Source: Flavobacteriales bacterium
GTDB lineage: Bacteria > Bacteroidota > Bacteroidia > NS11-12g > UBA955
Assembly: GCA_947457565.1 (NCBI GenBank)
Contig: CANGWH010000012.1
Span: 1-38,785 of the forward strand
Length of the DNA: 38,785 bases
Direction: 5' to 3'
Positions 25,547 through 34,791 of this stretch are shown one piece after another. The notes beneath the pieces are model-generated. The model worked only from the letters and a program-made list of their open reading frames with translations, was not told where the DNA came from and did no database searches. Each line of letters starts with the position of its first letter. Positions within the stretch are counted from its first letter, which is position 1. The position numbers and the translations under genes are program-made.

Positions 25547-27088
25547 ATGAGCTCAGAGATTTTTGAAAAAGTAATTTCCCACTGCAAGGAATATGGTTTT
25601 GTATTTCCTTCCAGTGATATTTATGGCGGTTTGGCAGCGGTTTATGATTACGGCCAGAACGGTGTGGAATTAAGAAATAATTTGCGTCAATACTGGTGGA
25701 AATCCATGACGCAGGTAAATCAGAATATTGTGGGTATTGAGGCGGCTATATTTATGCATCCAAAAACCTGGAAAGCCAGTGGCCACATCGATGGATTTAA
25801 TGACCCGATGATCGATAACAAAGACAGTAAAAAACGCTATCGAGCGGATGTTTTGTTAGAAGATCATCAAGAGAAAATTCGTCAAAAAATTGAAAAGGAA
25901 ATTGATAAAGCGGCCAAGCGATTTGGTGAAACGTTTGATGCGGCTTTATACAGAGAAACGAATCCCCGTGTTGTTGAATATCAACAAAAAATTGATTCCA
26001 TTGATCAACGAATGAAGGGCGGATTAGAATCTGGTGATTTAGCGAGTATCAAATCGTTGATTGAAGAGGAAGGAATCGTTTGTCCAATTAGTGGCTCTAA
26101 AAATTGGACGGATGTACGTCAATTTAACTTAATGTATAGCACTCAGATGAGTGCCATTGAAAACGGGGAAGACCAACTGTATCTGCGTCCGGAAACGGCC
26201 CAAGGTATTTTTGTGAATTTCTTGAATGTTCAGAAGACCGGTAGAATGAAATTGCCTTTTGGTATTGCTCAAACAGGAAAAGCATTTCGAAATGAAATTG
26301 TTGCAAGGCAATTTATCATGCGAATGAAAGAGTTTGAACAAATGGAAATGCAGTTTTTTGTTAAACCAGGTACCGAGTTAGGGTGGTATGAATCTTGGAA
26401 AAAACAGCGATTGCAATGGCATATGGCTTTAGGCATTAATCCATCCCATTATCGTTATCACGATCACGTTAAGTTAGCACATTATGCCAATGCAGCCGTG
26501 GATATTGAATACCAATTCCCATTTGGGTTTAAAGAAGTTGAGGGCATACATTCACGTACAGATTTCGATTTAGGTAGGCACGAAGAATTTAGTGGTAAAA
26601 AATTACGCTATTTCGATCCGGAGACCAATGAAAGTTATATTCCCTATGTAGTGGAGACTTCCATCGGACTGGATCGATTGTTTTTATTAGCGCTTTGTGA
26701 GGCCTATCAAGAAGAAAGCGTTGATGGTGATACCCGTGTATTGTTGAAACTACACCCCGCAGTGGCACCGGTGAAAGCAGCGATTTTACCACTTGTAAAA
26801 AAGGACGGATTACCGGAATTAGCTGAATCAATTTACAATCAATTGCGTTTGGATTACAATGTGTACATCGAAGACAAAGACAGTATTGGCAAACGTTACC
26901 GCCGAATGGATGCTATTGGTACACCCTTCTGTATCACCGTTGATCACGATTCACTAACCCAAGGCGATGTGACTGTTCGAGATCGCGATACCATGGAACA
27001 AACTCGCGTGAAAATTGAAGATTTAAAGAACCTATTGGATTCCCGCGTTAGTATGTCAACCTTATTAAAGCAAATTATACCAAGCTAA
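25547..27088 (+). CDS. glyS: Glycine--tRNA ligase, alpha2 dimer type
   Basis: 513 residues, class II aminoacyl-tRNA synthetase of the homodimeric type also found in archaea and eukaryotes, not the alpha2beta2 type of Escherichia coli. Seen: the start with CKEYGFVFPSSDIYGGLAAVYDYG (residues 13-36), motif 2 GIAQTGKAFRNEI, the FEQMEMQFFV segment, motif 3 VETSIGLDRLFLLALCEAY, and a C-terminal anticodon-binding domain (about 400-505) with PVKAAILPL, IGKRYRRMDAIGTPFCI and VTVRDRDTMEQ. The insertion near residues 100-190 with KRYRADVLLEDH and CPISGSKNW is usual for this type. It sits 12 bp after dcd and 24 bp before pgk. Confidence 0.97.
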   Translation: MSSEIFEKVISHCKEYGFVFPSSDIYGGLAAVYDYGQNGVELRNNLRQYWWKSMTQVNQNIVGIEAAIFMHPKTWKASGHIDGFNDPMIDNKDSKKRYRADVLLEDHQEKIRQKIEKEIDKAAKRFGETFDAALYRETNPRVVEYQQKIDSIDQRMKGGLESGDLASIKSLIEEEGIVCPISGSKNWTDVRQFNLMYSTQMSAIENGEDQLYLRPETAQGIFVNFLNVQKTGRMKLPFGIAQTGKAFRNEIVARQFIMRMKEFEQMEMQFFVKPGTELGWYESWKKQRLQWHMALGINPSHYRYHDHVKLAHYANAAVDIEYQFPFGFKEVEGIHSRTDFDLGRHEEFSGKKLRYFDPETNESYIPYVVETSIGLDRLFLLALCEAYQEESVDGDTRVLLKLHPAVAPVKAAILPLVKKDGLPELAESIYNQLRLDYNVYIEDKDSIGKRYRRMDAIGTPFCITVDHDSLTQGDVTVRDRDTMEQTRVKIEDLKNLLDSRVSMSTLLKQIIPS

Positions 27089-27112
27089 CCCCTTGTAATA
27101 CCCCAGTAAATT

Positions 27113-28303
27113 ATGAATACCGTAGATAATTTTAATTTTTCCGGAGAAAAAGTATTATTGAGAGTAGATTTCAATGTGCCGTTGGATGCTGCGTTTTTGA
27201 TTACTGATGATTCTCGTATAACGGCAGCATTGCCAACCATAAATAAAATTTTAAACGATGGAGGAAGTGTGATATTAATGAGTCATTTGGGCAGACCAAA
27301 GGAAGGTCCAACGGAAAAGTATTCATTAAAGCATATAGTAAGTCATTTAAGTTCGCTGCTATCTAAACCCGTAAAATTTGCTACGGATTGCATGGGTGAT
27401 GATGCTAGACAATTATCTGCTGAACTGTTGGCGGGAGAGGTGCTTCTGTTAGAAAACTTAAGATTTTATAAAGAAGAAGAAAAAGGCGATATCGGGTTTA
27501 GTGAGCGATTAGCTTCTTATGGCACGTTTTACGTGAATGATGCATTTGGTACTGCACACCGAGCCCATGCTTCAACCGCAGTAATGGCTCAGTTCTTTAC
27601 CGGTAAAAAAGCATTTGGTTATTTAATGGCGAAAGAAGTTGAGAACGCAAACCAGGTAATGAAAAGTCCTCAACGACCATTTACAGCCATCGTAGGTGGT
27701 GCGAAAGTGAGCGACAAAATTCTAATTGTTGAGAATTTAATAAATATTGCCGATCATATTTTAATAGGCGGCGGTATGGCATATACTTTCTTTAAAGCGC
27801 AAGGCGGAAATATAGGTAACAGTTTATGCGAGCAAGATAGATTAGAAACGTGCTTAGAAATAATGAAGAAAGCAGCCGAAAAAGGTGTGCAAATTCATTT
27901 GCCGCTGGATTCTGTGATTGCGGATAAATTTGCTGCCGATGCTTCTACAACCGTAACGGAAAGTGATTCAATCACGGATGGTTGGATGGGTTTAGATATT
28001 GGGCCCAATGCCCAGGAAGCTTTTTCAGCGGTGCTAAAATCCAGCAAAACCATATTATGGAATGGTCCGATGGGAGTATTTGAGATGGATGCATTTGCGG
28101 CAGGTACAAGATCCGTGGCTGAAGCAGTTGCAGAATCTACTGAAAATGGTGCATTTAGTTTAATTGGTGGCGGGGATAGTGCCGCTGCAGTATATAAATT
28201 CGGATTTGAACACAAGGTAAGCTATGTAAGTACTGGTGGAGGTGCTTTATTAGAGTATTTCGAGGGTAGAGTATTGCCAGGAATCGCTGCTATCGAAGCT
28301 TGA
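27113..28303 (+). CDS. pgk: Phosphoglycerate kinase
   Basis: 396 residues, the normal length. Glycolytic enzyme that transfers phosphate from 1,3-bisphosphoglycerate to ADP. Seen: [12 protein letters not shown] (about 15-26, substrate loop), [10 protein letters not shown] (about 57-66), [41 protein letters not shown] (nucleotide side), and the C-terminal GGGDSAAAV and [13 protein letters not shown]. It follows glyS by 24 bp on the same strand and has no clear promoter box of its own, so read-through from glyS is likely. The following 82 bp to the convergent unknown gene holds only a weak possible hairpin. Confidence 0.98.
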   Translation: MNTVDNFNFSGEKVLLRVDFNVPLDAAFLITDDSRITAALPTINKILNDGGSVILMSHLGRPKEGPTEKYSLKHIVSHLSSLLSKPVKFATDCMGDDARQLSAELLAGEVLLLENLRFYKEEEKGDIGFSERLASYGTFYVNDAFGTAHRAHASTAVMAQFFTGKKAFGYLMAKEVENANQVMKSPQRPFTAIVGGAKVSDKILIVENLINIADHILIGGGMAYTFFKAQGGNIGNSLCEQDRLETCLEIMKKAAEKGVQIHLPLDSVIADKFAADASTTVTESDSITDGWMGLDIGPNAQEAFSAVLKSSKTILWNGPMGVFEMDAFAAGTRSVAEAVAESTENGAFSLIGGGDSAAAVYKFGFEHKVSYVSTGGGALLEYFEGRVLPGIAAIEA

Positions 28304-28385
28304 AAAAGTTCCCGAAAAGAATAAAATACTTCAATAAATAAAAGAATCTAAATGACAGGTTTTCAAGGTGTTTGGATGCCTGTTT

Positions 28386-28892
28386 TTATTTAATAGAAGA
28401 CCTCTCTGTTGCGTTAAAAAGACCGCTATTGGTCATGAATTTTTGCATGATATCACCTATGGGATGATTTCTTATATTGCCTTGCAGAAATATTTTTTTG
28501 TCTTCGGCAATCGAGGATTTCATGGATAAAAAATCTGGAGTTCCATGAGCAAAACTTAATCGAAGAAAGCGGATCTCTACATTCTTTGGTTCAAGTTTAA
28601 CTGCATCATTAAGCAATGAATAAGCTGAGTTTGCGTTACTTAATTTTGTAGACGGCGACCAAGCGGCGCGGGCCTCTAATGCCAAGGCTGTTCCATGATA
28701 TGCTTTACCAACGGCAATGTTTTGGTGTTTGGTAGTGTAGGATTTGAACGAGGGAATTGAGCGTTCGTCTACCAATGCCTTGCGGTAATTGTCTCGAATT
28801 TGTGTGGCTTCTTGTTCAGAAAGAGAAATAAATAAGATTGCTAATAAAATCCCAATGGTATTGATAAGTGTGGATGATTTTCTTAGTAACAT
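28386..28892 (-). CDS. Conserved Bacteroidota-type protein of unknown function with N-terminal signal or anchor
   Basis: 168 residues if started at the ATG at 28892; an ATG at 28901 adds three. A hydrophobic segment (about residues 8-25 of the shorter form) looks like a signal peptide or anchor, so the rest is probably periplasmic. The body is helical: ATQIRDNYRKALVDE, then AYHGTALALEARAAWSPSTK and VEIRFLRLSFAHGTPDFL. The repeated-helix layout (LLNDAVKLEPKNVEIRFLRL) resembles a short TPR-like fold. From memory, small proteins with this order of motifs occur in many Bacteroidota without known function. I cannot test that here. It is convergent with pgk and lies 77 bp downstream of corA. Confidence 0.75.
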   Translation of the reverse strand: MLLRKSSTLINTIGILLAILFISLSEQEATQIRDNYRKALVDERSIPSFKSYTTKHQNIAVGKAYHGTALALEARAAWSPSTKLSNANSAYSLLNDAVKLEPKNVEIRFLRLSFAHGTPDFLSMKSSIAEDKKIFLQGNIRNHPIGDIMQKFMTNSGLFNATERSSIK

Positions 28893-28978
28893 GGTAATCA
28901 ATTAACGTTAACCGCTCTATACCAACGTTTTTGTGCGATTAGAGTTTGAAATGCTCGCTGATTTGTAAAGAAATCAAC

Positions 28979-29932
28979 TTATAACCAACGTCTCCGTTTA
29001 AAGAAATATAAGGTACCTAAAGAGGATAAGACCATCAATACTAAGGCCCAAACATAACCATACTTCCAGCCGAATTCTGGTTGGTTTTCGCCGAAATTCA
29101 TACCATAAACACTGGCAATTAAAGTAGGAGGCATGAAAATAACGGAGGCAACGGTAAAGATTTTAATAATTTTATTCTGTTCAATATTTACAAGACCCAT
29201 AAAGGTGTTTTGTAAATATTCTAAACGCTCAAAATTAAAACTAGTATGATCGATTAATGAATTAATATCTTTAATTACAATCCGCAAGCGTTCGTAATCA
29301 TCGCCTGTAAACTCTCTGCTTTTTAGGGTTGCACTTAATACTCGTTGTTTATCCACGGCATTCTGGCGCAGTTCCATGGTTAATTCTTGTAAACGTGAAA
29401 TGGCTAGAATTAGATCTTCGTCTGGATCTCTGTCAAAACTCATGTCCTTCGATAAACTACTTACCTGCCGGGCTAAGTTCTCTAGTAAATCGGCATCGTT
29501 ATCAACCCCCATTTCTAATAAAGTGGCAAGAATCTGTCTGCCTGTATGAAAGGACTTTCCGGAACCTTTTATTTTTTTAACACAATCAGAAAAAGCCGCT
29601 AAATCAGCATCGCGGTAGGTGAATAGTATATCGTCTTGTAGGATGAAAGAAACAGCATTGGAAATAAAGTGCGTGCTATCTTGGTCAAATTGAAGGAAGT
29701 TTGAGTTCGCGATTATTTCGTCGTCGGTTTCAAAATATCGCGATGAACTTTCAATTTCTACTTGTTCTTGCCTAGACTGGAATTTAAATTCGAAATTTGC
29801 TTCAACATCGCGAATTTCAGAGGCAGTAGGGTTCTGTAAATCAATCCAAATTAATCCTTCCAATGTCTCAAGCTGAGACAGAGTTTGCACTTTGTGCACG
29901 CGATTCTGACGCTGATAGTAGACGCGTAGCAT
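28979..29932 (-). CDS. corA: CorA-family magnesium/cobalt transporter
   Basis: 317 residues. A large N-terminal cytoplasmic alpha/beta domain and long helix (1-255) lead to two C-terminal membrane helices. The first ends in the selectivity motif GMN (277-279, in ASVYGMNFGENQPEFG) and the second is followed by a basic end (KRRRWL). This is the classic homopentameric Mg2+/Co2+/Ni2+ channel layout. The ATG is 47 nt downstream of a -7 box, so it has a longer leader than most genes here, but I see no M-box or mgtA-type riboswitch in that short leader. Confidence 0.95.
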   Translation of the reverse strand: MLRVYYQRQNRVHKVQTLSQLETLEGLIWIDLQNPTASEIRDVEANFEFKFQSRQEQVEIESSSRYFETDDEIIANSNFLQFDQDSTHFISNAVSFILQDDILFTYRDADLAAFSDCVKKIKGSGKSFHTGRQILATLLEMGVDNDADLLENLARQVSSLSKDMSFDRDPDEDLILAISRLQELTMELRQNAVDKQRVLSATLKSREFTGDDYERLRIVIKDINSLIDHTSFNFERLEYLQNTFMGLVNIEQNKIIKIFTVASVIFMPPTLIASVYGMNFGENQPEFGWKYGYVWALVLMVLSSLGTLYFFKRRRWL

Positions 29933-29979
29933 AGGTTAAGTTACAACTTCGAGGTTCGCCTTCCATTAGAAAAGTTGCG

Positions 29980-29987
29980 CAAATATA
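29980..29987 (-). promoter_or_regulatory. -7 box TATATTTG of corA
   Basis: An exact match followed by CG, 47 nt upstream of the corA ATG, in the 98-bp gap after the TonB receptor gene. Confidence 0.5.
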
Positions 29988-30030
29988 GTTGATTAAATAG
30001 CTTGATGCGAATAGAGACTGTTGGAAATTA

Positions 30031-32388
30031 TTAAAATTCAAACTTCATTCCCCCGGTTGGGAATATCGCCAAACCATCAAAATAGGATTTACCTGAAAAT
30101 GAATTAAAGTTTTCAAAATTTGGAATCTGTTTGTTTCTAACATTTACAGCATCGAAAAATGCAGTAATATTTATTTTTTTCCAATAAAAACTATAATTAA
30201 TGCGGATATCCAAGCTATTGAAATCGGGTAAACGTTGTTGATTTACTCCAGTTATTTCCTTACTGAAACGATAATAATCGGCAGTATTAAAGACATTGTT
30301 ATGTACGATAAATTCATCGGATGGTTTTCCTGTAGCATATCGGTATTTAACACTAGCAATAAACTTAGAACTAAATTTGTAATTTATTAATAAGTTGATT
30401 TGGTTGGGCTGATCAAATGCGAAGGGATATAACATTTCATAAGCCGCGTTTCTTCGTTTGCTTTGCATATACGAGTAACCCAATTGGCCGCTAATTGCTT
30501 TAGACAGTTTCTTACTGTAGTTGAAATCTACACCATAGCCAAATCCAGAGCCTGAATTTAACTGAAAGACATAGCCTAAAATGGGTCGAGTAATGAGATT
30601 GGTGAAATCTTTGTACCAAGCTTCCGCAATAAATCTGCTGCTGTTAGAAAATGATTTGTGATAGGCAATGATGTAATGCGTAGTTTTTTCCATGGTTAAG
30701 GGATTCTGTAAACCGTGGTCAGCGATATCCGATAATACAGGATCTTGCCAATAAATGCCCCAAGCTAAATTTATTGATTGTAAATTAGGTAATGCAATTG
30801 ATGAGTTCAAACGCGGACCAAAAGTATGTTGCTTCGCAAATCCATTGTAATCATGTCTTAGCCCTAGGTTTAATGTCCAACGTTGGGTTAATTTCTTGTT
30901 TAAATTAACATAGCTAGAAAAGTTTCTAGTCGATGCATCAAAATCCGAGTTAACAAAGGTAGGATTGATGATTAAGTAGTTTTGACCTGGTAAATTTTGG
31001 CCTTTGTAATAGATATATTGTGTATCTAAATAATTTTGTCTCCTACGGTTGAAAATTCGAGTGTTATCGCCTTCAATTCCTATCAATAGCGTATTTTTAG
31101 CATTTACGGAGAGTGTGAGAATACTTCTAAATCCAAGTTTTTGTTCATAGTAGTTTTGCACCTGAAGATTGGTTAGCGTACTATTGATGCGTTGGGTTAA
31201 TTTTCCGGTGGAATCGGTAAACGGAATTGCTTTCCCTACGTTGATATCGGAAAAATAATCGGTGAAATAAACAACATTTTTTACATCTAAGCGATTTGAA
31301 ATTCTACTTTTTACGGTTATTCCGGCAATGGTTTTGTTGCGATAAAAATCGGGGAGATACATGAGATTAAGATTTTTATCAGCTCTGGCATGATTGATAT
31401 CGCGAGTGTAGCGTTCAGGGCTGATTACCAATAAGGTGGTTATTTTATGGTTGTTTTTTTGAGTAACCGTTTTAGCAATAATATCGGCATACCTAGGTAA
31501 TCCAATATCTTTTAATCCCACCACATTTACCAATCCCAAGAAATTTTGATAGCGCAAGGAAAGAAAATACTGAGTGTTTTTTAATTGTTTAATTGGACCA
31601 TCAAAATTTATGGTTAGTCCAAGTAGATCCATTTGTCCATCTACGATTAAATTTTTTCGATTGCCTTCTTGTACTTGTAATGATAATAATGATGCACTCC
31701 TTCTACCGAATTCTGATGCAAATCCACCGCCTTGAAATATTGCTTTTTCAATTACTCTGGGTGCGAAAATACTAAATCTACCGCCGTTGGGGTCGTTAAA
31801 AAAAGAATTGCCCTCCAAATGACCCACTTCGGTTACAGGAATATCATCTACCATGTAAACATTGTCTCTAACTCCTTGTCCTCGAACAGAAATGGCCGAA
31901 TAAATCCCACCGCTACTAGAAACACCGGGTAACATTCCGATGGCCCTAAAAATGTCTCCTTGCGCACCGGGATTCATGGAGATTTCTTCTCGATTAAATG
32001 TATACATCGAAATCGGAACCGAATTAATAAGGTTGTTCTGCCGTTTGTTAATTGAAATCACCCCCATTTTTTCGGTAATTGGGGCTAACTCAATTGTATA
32101 ACTTAGTGTCTTTCCCGGAATGATGCGAATGTAGTCTAGTACAAGATTTTCGTAATTTTCAGCAGAAATTAGTAGTTCATGAAACCCCAATGGAATACTG
32201 TCTATTTTAAAATTACCCGATGTATCAGATTTTGCTATTCGATGTTCAGGGGTTAAGGTTATTAAAGAAAATTGTATAGGTTCTTTCGTGGTTTTATCGA
32301 TAAGAGTCCCCCCAATACTGCCAAATTCTTGTGCTTTAACTGAACCACATAACAATAAAAATGCAGCAAAAAGAACCCTAAATTTCAT
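30031..32388 (-). CDS. TonB-dependent outer-membrane receptor with carboxypeptidase-regulatory-like domain
   Basis: 785 residues. A signal peptide (about 1-19) precedes a carboxypeptidase-regulatory-like beta-sandwich (about 24-105: GSIGGTLIDKTTKEPI), a plug domain (about 115-240: IFRAIGMLPGVSSSGG, then AISVRGQGVRDNVYMVDDIP) and a 22-strand barrel ending in GGMKFEF with the terminal Phe used for outer-membrane insertion. Such receptors import siderophores, vitamins or oligosaccharides using TonB-ExbBD energy. No SusD-like lipoprotein is adjacent, so this is not a SusCD polysaccharide pair, and the substrate is unknown. The ATG lies 5 nt after a -7 box. Confidence 0.93.
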   Translation of the reverse strand: MKFRVLFAAFLLLCGSVKAQEFGSIGGTLIDKTTKEPIQFSLITLTPEHRIAKSDTSGNFKIDSIPLGFHELLISAENYENLVLDYIRIIPGKTLSYTIELAPITEKMGVISINKRQNNLINSVPISMYTFNREEISMNPGAQGDIFRAIGMLPGVSSSGGIYSAISVRGQGVRDNVYMVDDIPVTEVGHLEGNSFFNDPNGGRFSIFAPRVIEKAIFQGGGFASEFGRRSASLLSLQVQEGNRKNLIVDGQMDLLGLTINFDGPIKQLKNTQYFLSLRYQNFLGLVNVVGLKDIGLPRYADIIAKTVTQKNNHKITTLLVISPERYTRDINHARADKNLNLMYLPDFYRNKTIAGITVKSRISNRLDVKNVVYFTDYFSDINVGKAIPFTDSTGKLTQRINSTLTNLQVQNYYEQKLGFRSILTLSVNAKNTLLIGIEGDNTRIFNRRRQNYLDTQYIYYKGQNLPGQNYLIINPTFVNSDFDASTRNFSSYVNLNKKLTQRWTLNLGLRHDYNGFAKQHTFGPRLNSSIALPNLQSINLAWGIYWQDPVLSDIADHGLQNPLTMEKTTHYIIAYHKSFSNSSRFIAEAWYKDFTNLITRPILGYVFQLNSGSGFGYGVDFNYSKKLSKAISGQLGYSYMQSKRRNAAYEMLYPFAFDQPNQINLLINYKFSSKFIASVKYRYATGKPSDEFIVHNNVFNTADYYRFSKEITGVNQQRLPDFNSLDIRINYSFYWKKINITAFFDAVNVRNKQIPNFENFNSFSGKSYFDGLAIFPTGGMKFEF

Positions 32389-32393
32389 CGACT

Positions 32394-32401
32394 CAAAATT
32401 A
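32394..32401 (-). promoter_or_regulatory. -7 box TAATTTTG of the TonB receptor gene
   Basis: An exact match ending 5 nt before the ATG at 32388, in the 57-bp gap after the GT39-like gene. Confidence 0.55.
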
Positions 32402-32445
32402 GATTAGACTATTTAAATTTCGGTTGATTTATTAATAAGATCAAT

Positions 32446-33975
32446 TTAACCTTCGTTATTTTGAATTTTCCAGAACTCTGTGGTTTTAGACTTAAATCGA
32501 ATAGGCGCAGCATTGGGGATGGAGATAAAATCGGTATTTATGGTAAATTTTTTTCGGATTAGATTTTCAATCATTAGAGTATGTTTTGTTTTCCGATTAT
32601 CCAAATGAATATAATACAGAGAATCTGTTGAGGCCAAACCAAAACTATCGAGGCTATTTTCGGTTTTTAAGATATATACATGTTGTTGTATAAGTTGCTG
32701 AGCCATGTGGTGATAAATCGAATCGGAACGCCATTGCTTGAATTTTTCGGGATTTGTGTAATAGAGCCACTGGAATGCTGCATGGTCTGGCTCTAAAATG
32801 ATGGCTGCCGATGTTGATTTTTTCATAGATGTTGCAATGGATTTAACATCAATATTTTGATTAACGCTAATTGTTCGGAAGCTATATTGGCCAATGAGTA
32901 GCAGTAACCAAAGGGAGAGAATACCAAGGTTTTTTAAGGAAACAAGAGGTTTGGTTTTGGTTAGATTAACTTGTCCAGCTAGAACGATGGCCAACGAGGG
33001 AATAACAAAGCTGCTATATCGCTCATTAAACATAGGGATACAGAGCGGTGAGGGCAGGCTTATGAGCCACATACAAAAAAAAGGGACTGCGAATGCAGCA
33101 ATCAAATAGGGTTGAGATTTTGTTGGATTGACTGTTTCAATGGTCCTGTTTTTTAACAAAGAGTTAACGCTTAATATCAATAATAGCAGGGTAGGGAATA
33201 CGGCAATGGGAACATTGGTAAATTTCCACAATGTTAAATAGGGACCTTCCCAAGGCGCAGGATCCATCCATGTCCCTGAACTTGCCGAATCCAAGAATCG
33301 TACAATTAAAATTCTGAGATAGGGCAGGTATATCAATAAAAGTAATAACCAGGGTGCAAAATCCGAAATAAAGGAACGCGAATTTCTGTGTTTGACATAT
33401 CGAATTAAATCAAAAACCCCTTGTACAAGCAATACCCAAAAACCAAAAAAATGCGTATACACTAAGGCTGCTGAACTTATTATCCAAGCCAATTTATGAA
33501 TAGTTGATTTACGATTTTCTGGAATCAACCAAAGTGATTGAACGATCACTGTAAGCAGGAGCAATAGGCCATAGGCTCGAATTTCATGGGCAAATAATAA
33601 TACGGTATTGCTACCAATAAAAAATAACCAAGCAAGAATTGAGGGTAGGTGGGCTGAATACAATTTTCTAGAAGTTCTCCAGATTAATGCAGCGGACATG
33701 GCAACTAAGATTGTGGGCAATGTGCGCACGGCAGATTCAGAATTGCCAAAAAGTTGAATCCAAAAATGGAGTAATGTTTCGAATAAGGGGGGATTATTAC
33801 CTCTGCTTAGTTCTTTCCAAATGGTAGGTACTGGAAACTGAGCGTGGTATAAAGAAAAGCACTCGTCTGAGGTTAGCGGAAAGGGATTTGGGGTTAAGGA
33901 AAGCAATAAAAATGAAAATACTGCAACAACAGCGGTGATTGTAAGTTCTCGCAGAATAGACGCGTTTTTGATCAT
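32446..33975 (-). CDS. GT39/PMT-like membrane glycosyltransferase
   Basis: 509 residues with about ten to eleven membrane helices in the first 390. The first periplasmic loop carries the acidic pair TSDECF (D37, E38) and RGNNPPLFETLLHFW (58-72), as in the PMT/ArnT fold that takes sugar from a polyprenyl-phosphate carrier on the periplasmic side. The C-terminal part (about 390-509) is a soluble domain. The acceptor (protein, lipid A or glycan) cannot be told. The gene starts 24 bp after a dolichol-phosphate-mannose-synthase-like GT2, which would make the matching donor. That pairing is strong support for a sugar-transfer role. Confidence 0.87.
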   Translation of the reverse strand: MIKNASILRELTITAVVAVFSFLLLSLTPNPFPLTSDECFSLYHAQFPVPTIWKELSRGNNPPLFETLLHFWIQLFGNSESAVRTLPTILVAMSAALIWRTSRKLYSAHLPSILAWLFFIGSNTVLLFAHEIRAYGLLLLLTVIVQSLWLIPENRKSTIHKLAWIISSAALVYTHFFGFWVLLVQGVFDLIRYVKHRNSRSFISDFAPWLLLLLIYLPYLRILIVRFLDSASSGTWMDPAPWEGPYLTLWKFTNVPIAVFPTLLLLILSVNSLLKNRTIETVNPTKSQPYLIAAFAVPFFCMWLISLPSPLCIPMFNERYSSFVIPSLAIVLAGQVNLTKTKPLVSLKNLGILSLWLLLLIGQYSFRTISVNQNIDVKSIATSMKKSTSAAIILEPDHAAFQWLYYTNPEKFKQWRSDSIYHHMAQQLIQQHVYILKTENSLDSFGLASTDSLYYIHLDNRKTKHTLMIENLIRKKFTINTDFISIPNAAPIRFKSKTTEFWKIQNNEG

Positions 33976-33999
33976 TTAAAGCGACCGAAATTTGAACAA

Positions 34000-34746
34000 T
34001 TAAATTTGTCCAAAAATACTCTTTAACTTTAATTCAATTACGCCAAAAAGTGCTTCGCGGAAAATCTTGGTGCTCATTTTTGAGGTTCCGGCGGTACGAT
34101 CGGTGAAAATAATCGGATGTTCCACAATTGAGTATCCTTTTTTCTTGGATCGAAATTTCATTTCAATTTGAAAGGCATAGCCACGGAATTTTATTTTATC
34201 GATATTGATGTTTTCTAATACCTCGCGCTTATAGCAAACAAAACCAGCGGTGGTATCGGCAATTTTCAAACCAGTGATAAATTGTACATACTTTGATGCG
34301 TAATAACTCATGAGAACCCTGCCCATAGGCCAGTTCACGACATTTACTACACCCCCTACGTATCGAGATCCAACACAAACATCGGCGCCAGCTTCGCATT
34401 TGGCAATTAAATTAGGTAGCTGATCTACCGGGTGCGAAAAGTCGCAATCCATTTCACAGATATATTCGTAACCCTGCTCCAACGCCCAATGAAAACCGGC
34501 AATGTATGCTGTGCCGAGTCCGTTTTTGCCTTTTCTTTTTAAAATATTCAACCGTTGAATATTGCCTGAATCCGAGTTGTACTCAGTCATTAAACGTTCC
34601 ACGCACTGCGCTGTTCCGTCTGGGGAATTGTCGTCAACCACTAGAAGATCAATCGCTCTAGGTAGCGCAAAGACCGTGCGAACCATCTTATCGATGTTTT
34701 CGATTTCGTTGTAGGTTGGTATTATGACCAAGGGATTTTTCGCCAT
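34000..34746 (-). CDS. Polyprenol-phosphate mannosyl/glucosyl synthase (DPM1-like GT2)
   Basis: 248 residues from the ATG at 34746. A GT-A fold glycosyltransferase that moves a hexose from a nucleotide sugar to polyprenyl phosphate at the cytoplasmic face. Seen: IIPTYNEIENID (8-19), DDNSPDGTA (38-46), EMDCDFSHP (98-106), VGSRYVGG (125-132) and the FRGYAFQIEM and RTAGTSKMS segments, all typical of DPM1. It has no C-terminal membrane helices, like the soluble-catalytic-subunit type. The longer frame from 34785 adds 13 non-homologous residues. It is followed after 24 bp by the GT39-like transferase, and the two form a donor-synthesis and transfer pair. Confidence 0.92.
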   Translation of the reverse strand: MAKNPLVIIPTYNEIENIDKMVRTVFALPRAIDLLVVDDNSPDGTAQCVERLMTEYNSDSGNIQRLNILKRKGKNGLGTAYIAGFHWALEQGYEYICEMDCDFSHPVDQLPNLIAKCEAGADVCVGSRYVGGVVNVVNWPMGRVLMSYYASKYVQFITGLKIADTTAGFVCYKREVLENINIDKIKFRGYAFQIEMKFRSKKKGYSIVEHPIIFTDRTAGTSKMSTKIFREALFGVIELKLKSIFGQI

Positions 34747-34791
34747 GGTTAACGGTATTGTTTGCGAAAATACGGTATTTTGCACGGAAAT

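Noticed and set aside
27895-28215. 106-codon open frame opposite pgk
   Set aside because: It is antisense to conserved pgk codons, with a composition explained by that.
28355-28386. Hairpin with T-run after pgk (ACAGG/CCTGT)
   Set aside because: The stem is only 5 bp with a loop of about 19 nt; too weak to call a terminator.
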